From positions 930,757 through 994,756 of the forward strand of contig CM007316.1 of the NCBI GenBank assembly GCA_000333855.2: DNA of 64,000 nt, written 5' to 3'. This document shows positions 60,161 to 64,000 of the stretch, piece by piece. The position numbers were made by a program, and so were the translations under genes. The first letter of the stretch is position 1, and the number at the start of each line of letters is the position of its first letter. The stretch comes from Endotrypanum monterogeii. Lineage: Eukaryota > Euglenozoa > Kinetoplastea > Trypanosomatida > Trypanosomatidae. The notes beneath the pieces were generated by a model. It was given only the letters and a program-made list of their open reading frames with translations, ran no database searches and had not been told where the DNA came from.

Positions 60161-62716
60161 TCATCCGTGACCATGCGAGCTGACGTCACGGTTGCCAGAC
60201 GTGTGACGACGCGCCTTTCGGCCGACGTGCTCTCTTACCGATGATGAGGGACCATGATTGATGTGCCGGCGGCGTTCTCTATGACCACTGCTTCTCCTAT
60301 ACCGCTCCCTCCTCATCGGCCGAGCCTCCTGCTGTACATGCACCTGATGGACGACCTCCGGCGGCAAACCTTCTTGGGGCGGCCCATCAGAACTTTTCCG
60401 AATCTTTTTAATGAGGCGCTCGAAGAGACCTGGCTTGGTTATTGGGGCAGCATTCGCTGCGGGGGGAGCGTACGCTGACCCACCCCTGTTGTCGCCGCCG
60501 GGGGGTGCCAGGGCCTGTGAAGCTGGAGGATTCGGAAACCTGCCAATGGCCGCTCTGTTCGCATCGAGGTTAACGGGTGTGCCCGCACTCGCAGGGTAGG
60601 ATGGAAAAGAAGGCCACCCGGCGACGTTGCCTGGATAGGTGGCAGTGACGACAGCGGCATGGTTGACGCTCACCCCTGCCTTATCTTTCTTTTTTCGGAA
60701 CAAGCCACCAAAAAATCCTTTTTTCTTGGTGGAAGGGGGGGAGGGAAACGGATGATCAATGCGGGCGTTGTTGTTGTCATTGCTCTGTCGCAGAAAAATG
60801 GGTCCGCCTGCGACATCATTTCCCCATCTAAAAAGATGAGAATTGCTATGCGAAATATCAGGAGGATAATTCCGCTGCAAGTCAAAGTAGCCGTCAGGCC
60901 TGCGGGGCTTGGCCCCATTCTCCATCCCCCACGGCAGAGCAGAGGCGCCACTGAGCCCGGTGGGTGAATGATAAAGCACTTGCCGTGGCATCATAACCGG
61001 CGTGGGAATGATTGTCTGCTGTGCTGGTACCCCGGAATAGCTAACATCAGTAGTGCTGGGCTTCTTTGCCGAGGATTTGCGGCGCCGAAAAAAGCCCAGT
61101 ATACCGCCTAGACCCTTCTTCTTGGGTACCTTAGGGACACCGGTGTTGTGATCCGTGGGCGGAGAAGGGGCGCCAACAGGAAGACCCGCGCTCGTCGGAT
61201 GTCCTTTTGAAGACTGTGAAGCCGCACGTAGCGAATGGCGACTGCTCCGGCGTCCTCGGCCATTTTTTCGACTCCGACGCCGGCGGTCGCGCAGCGGCAC
61301 CGAGGCTGGTCGTGAGGTAGATGCGGAACTAGAGGACAGAGTAAGAGAATACGAGGAGGACCCGAGGCTCGACTCCGTGTCATCGCGACTAGACGAGCTT
61401 GCAGAAACAGAGCGGGCTCGGCGATGCTCACGGTTACTGCGACGGTTTCGGTGGCGGCGGTGGTTTTTGGAGGTATTCCGAGGTTGAGCTGCAGGCGACG
61501 GGGATGGCGCAGTCAGTGACAGTAGAGGCGGCGTCGGGAGAGCGTTTTGGATTGATGATGCAACAGCTGCGCCTACTGGCAGAGATGGAGGAACTAATAC
61601 TGGTGGGACGTTCCCCGCCACGGACGGAGAAGCGGAAGGACCGACGGCGGTGACCGGAATTGACCCCAAGGACGGCGATACGACCCCCGATCCGGCTGAA
61701 ATTGCGGAATTGACAGCGGTTGTGTCCTTTACGGTATCCCAGGAATGAGTAGGGTAATTGTTTACGTGGGGGTGATGCAAGCGGTTAACAGGATCACTAG
61801 CACCATGTGGAGAAGCAGACTTGGAGCGCGATGTCTCGCTACGCGGTTTGTCACGGTTTCTGCGAGATCCACTTCGGTGGCGGTGGCCACGTCGCTCCCG
61901 CCCCCCTGCATCCTCGCTGGTTTGGCGGCGTGGAGTCGAGCTTCGTGAGGCATCCCGACGCCCCTCACCCCTGTCGTCACCGCGACGATGTCGGCGCCGA
62001 CGGCGCCCGGCGTCATCAGCACCGGTGCCAGCTGCCATCGACTCAGTGAGAGAAGCGTGCGCATTCGGGTCGTTCGACATATCCGGGAAGACTCCACCGA
62101 AAACAGTTGCCGTCGCAGGCGATGGGGCGCGCGTCGAGCTCGAGCCGTCGACAGGTGGCTCATGGTGACGACGACGCTGCTCGCGATGACCGCCGCCATT
62201 GTTGTGTTTGCCACCGGAAGACGGCTGCGCTCCTGGGTTCGGGCTTACTGGAGCATGACTATCACCACGGCGATGTCGACTCCTGTGATGGACCTCTTTT
62301 TTGTTATCGGGTGTCGGCGTAGGATGAGACACGCTTTGAGCACCCCAGACAAGACCCGCAGCAGATGCACCATGACCCTCGGGGATAGGTACAGGCACTC
62401 GCGTACTAGAGGTCATGTGTTCGTGCTCTTGCAGTGGTGGTGTTTGACCCTGGATCACACCGGAGACTTGAGGTCGCCACGGTGCAAACTGCTTGACGAC
62501 TGAGTACGGGGGGTAGAGAAAACCGGTGGCCGGTCGACCTGCTACATAGCCCCCCGGGTACGATATACCGGGAGGCACCCCAGCGGCGGCACCCTGCGAT
62601 GTTGCATATGCGGAAGTCGGATTCAAAGGTTTAGCTACCGTGCTGGGCACCCCAAGATTGCCGCCCAAACTCAAAGACATCGTGTGGCCGGGAGCGCCGC
62701 CGTTGGCACCCATCAT
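60161..62716 (-). CDS. Basic, Ser/Arg/Pro-rich protein with three hydrophobic-basic motifs
   Basis: Predicted 851-aa protein, almost entirely low complexity and probably disordered. The N-terminus is Gly/Pro-rich; the middle is rich in Arg-His-Ser (RHRSGSRRNRDK, RRRSRKNGRGRR). In the last 320 residues a short motif recurs three times: KKKGLGGILGFFRRRK (about 531-546), KKKGFFGGLFRKKK (about 662-675) and KPGLFERLIKKIRK (about 760-773). Each combines a Lys-Gly start, a phenylalanine/leucine patch and a basic end, like membrane- or partner-binding short motifs. No enzyme domain is seen. SR-like composition would allow an RNA-related role, but RS dipeptides are not concentrated in one domain. The double ATG at 62711-62716 follows a perfect splice acceptor. 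Confidence 0.8.
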   Translation of the reverse strand: MMGANGGAPGHTMSLSLGGNLGVPSTVAKPLNPTSAYATSQGAAAGVPPGISYPGGYVAGRPATGFLYPPYSVVKQFAPWRPQVSGVIQGQTPPLQEHEHMTSSTRVPVPIPEGHGASAAGLVWGAQSVSHPTPTPDNKKEVHHRSRHRRGDSHAPVSPNPGAQPSSGGKHNNGGGHREQRRRHHEPPVDGSSSTRAPSPATATVFGGVFPDMSNDPNAHASLTESMAAGTGADDAGRRRRRHRRGDDRGEGRRDASRSSTPRRQTSEDAGGRERRGHRHRSGSRRNRDKPRSETSRSKSASPHGASDPVNRLHHPHVNNYPTHSWDTVKDTTAVNSAISAGSGVVSPSLGSIPVTAVGPSASPSVAGNVPPVLVPPSLPVGAAVASSIQNALPTPPLLSLTAPSPSPAAQPRNTSKNHRRHRNRRSNREHRRARSVSASSSSRDDTESSLGSSSYSLTLSSSSASTSRPASVPLRDRRRRSRKNGRGRRSSRHSLRAASQSSKGHPTSAGLPVGAPSPPTDHNTGVPKVPKKKGLGGILGFFRRRKSSAKKPSTTDVSYSGVPAQQTIIPTPVMMPRQVLYHSPTGLSGASALPWGMENGAKPRRPDGYFDLQRNYPPDISHSNSHLFRWGNDVAGGPIFLRQSNDNNNARIDHPFPSPPSTKKKGFFGGLFRKKKDKAGVSVNHAAVVTATYPGNVAGWPSFPSYPASAGTPVNLDANRAAIGRFPNPPASQALAPPGGDNRGGSAYAPPAANAAPITKPGLFERLIKKIRKSSDGPPQEGLPPEVVHQVHVQQEARPMRRERYRRSSGHRERRRHINHGPSSSVREHVGRKARRHTSGNRDVSSHGHG

Positions 62717-64000
62717 CTGCTGTTCTAAGAAGTTCGCTGAGCCAAAAACAAAAAAAATCGTTATGGGGGAGGCGAATGTAGAAGTACAAAAAATCTAGGG
62801 CTCTGTGTTGTGTGTATATTCACTAGTACACGAGCGTAAAGACGCAAACTTGTTTCGGGTTGGTGATGTGAATGGACGCCTACTCCGTTTGCTTGAGGTG
62901 CTCGACACCTTACTGTTCCCGCACAAAAACAAAAAAAAATGAAAACACCTGATACGATTAGTTAGCTGAGGAAAACGTAGCAGCACATACTCCTGACTAC
63001 GCCCAGAAATATGATTGAAAAAACAGCAAAAAAAAAAAGCAGATCTAGGGGGAGGGGAATGGGAAAAGGAATATATTTTTTGATCAAAGCGCAAAAATAA
63101 TTTTAAAAAAAGAGGAACCGAGTGAATGAGCGTGGAAGGAAAAAAGTACCGCATTAGAAGAAGGGCCGACGTGATCAGTACCTCCCGAGGTGCACTGATA
63201 GAGATGAACTGCATTAGACCCAATTGCATGTCGACATAAAAGTGTGGGTACATCTGTGTGTCTGTCTGTGTGTGTGTGTGTGTGTGTACCTACGCTGGTT
63301 TAACAATGAGTACCGTAACGGTGCGACAATGTGCAACGGTGAGTCTGTATACACTGCTCACGTATTGCAGGCTGGGCATACTCGTGACGGAAGCACGCAT
63401 CAGCCGATCCTCGCCCACTGTTGGCGATGTGAGTGAGCTACTCCGGAACGCACAGCGCGACATTGTCTTTCAAGCAGACGCTTAAGGGGCGATGTGGGAT
63501 ACATGGTGCGGAGATTGCGTTGGTGGTGCTCTAGCGGGGTCTGTGGCCCCGCAGTCTCGCACCGCGTGATATGCGTACGGTTTTTCTGATGGAGGGGCAA
63601 CATCGAGTACACAGGTGCGTCTGTGTGCACACTGCGCCGATGTATTCAGATAAAATCACGAGCAACGGGGAGAAGCCAGGGAGTCGTGAGCTGGGGGAAT
63701 GGCAACCACGGGGCACACAAAACGCTCACACACATCGATATGCGTATAGGAATCGATGGAGTGCACAAGGGTTACAAAGACTCAAGTCATCGAGCACCCC
63801 GTGAGATCTGAAATGCAAATTCTAAGTGGAGCACGCACACGCAAACAGTAAAAAAAAAAGGGGGAGAGAAAGAGATACGCATACATACTGTGCAAAGCCA
63901 AAGGTCAGGGGCGGCTTAAGAGTGCAGCGACGAGGGGGGGGTACACTGACAGATGGGCGAAGTGAGGAGGAAGAGGCAAGAGCGGCTTGTAACGTCATGG
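62717..64000. other. Right-end spacer
   Basis: No convincing gene. A minus-strand 152-aa frame (62795-63253) is rich in Phe from T runs and is not accepted. The stretch 63290-63830 is balanced in composition and has a 6-bp perfect hairpin at 63534-63552. Another T/C-rich tract on the minus strand lies at 63849-63872 with AG downstream of it, so a short transcript or the end of a gene model cannot be excluded. Confidence 0.5.
62737..62759 (-). promoter_or_regulatory. Trans-splice acceptor of the Ser/Arg-rich protein gene
   Basis: On the minus strand GATTTTTTTTGTTTTTGG is followed by CTCAG, about 20 nt before the ATG pair at 62711-62716. Confidence 0.65.

Noticed and set aside
62795..63253. 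152-aa minus-strand open frame
   Set aside because: It is rich in Phe/Ser/Arg from homopolymers and shows no recognisable segment, although it has an ATG.

Overview
This is nuclear DNA from a trypanosomatid, most likely Leishmania or a close relative in the Leishmaniinae. Four things point there. The genes are intronless, and every convincing one is on the minus strand, in a head-to-tail array with roughly 0.4-3 kb between genes, as expected of a polycistronic transcription unit. Pyrimidine tracts followed by AG sit just upstream of many start codons, as expected for spliced-leader trans-splicing. Several products are kinetoplastid-specific or kinetoplastid-styled (TUT4-type uridylyltransferase, a Nudix protein resembling MERS1). 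Third, the proteins are long and rich in Ser/Ala/Arg low complexity, and the spacers are full of TA and GT/CA microsatellites. I cannot assign a species.

Transcription runs from right to left. In that order the window holds: a basic Ser/Arg-rich protein with a thrice-repeated hydrophobic-basic motif (60161-62716); a possible Mediator MED14-like protein (56276-58255); an unknown 265-aa protein (54534-55331); a 162-aa one-pass membrane protein (52937-53425); the U5 snRNP splicing factor PRP6 (47547-51383); a ubiquitin-fold protein (46277-46723); a 3.3-kb gene-poor spacer; a 71-aa membrane microprotein (42810-43025); a 1009-aa protein with an LRR-like start (37953-40982); TUT4 (36108-37181); a MERS1-like Nudix protein (33373-34812); an NSUN4-like RNA m5C methyltransferase (31046-32308); a 991-aa protein with a mitochondrial-type start (27322-30297); a 2506-aa TPR/IQ protein (18432-25952); a kelch protein (14571-16796); an HDHD3-like HAD hydrolase (12632-13645); an unknown NLS-bearing protein (9932-11539); two tandem aquaporin-family channels (7115-8845 and 4176-5003); and a PPR-like helical-repeat protein (247-3000).

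RNA metabolism is the recurring theme: splicing, uridylylation, 5' end processing, RNA methylation and PPR-like proteins. Gene order in these arrays seldom reflects shared function, so I treat this as an observation only. Several start codons were set at the first in-frame ATG, because the longer open frames begin at TTG or GTG.

The assembly has two runs of N (5186-5263 and 35157-35166), both beside dinucleotide repeats. The flanks of each look like duplicated or error-rich ends of the same sequence, so both gaps are probably assembly artefacts. I found no tRNA, rRNA, CRISPR array, intact retroposon or strand-switch region. No toxin, virus or drug-resistance cassette was recognised.
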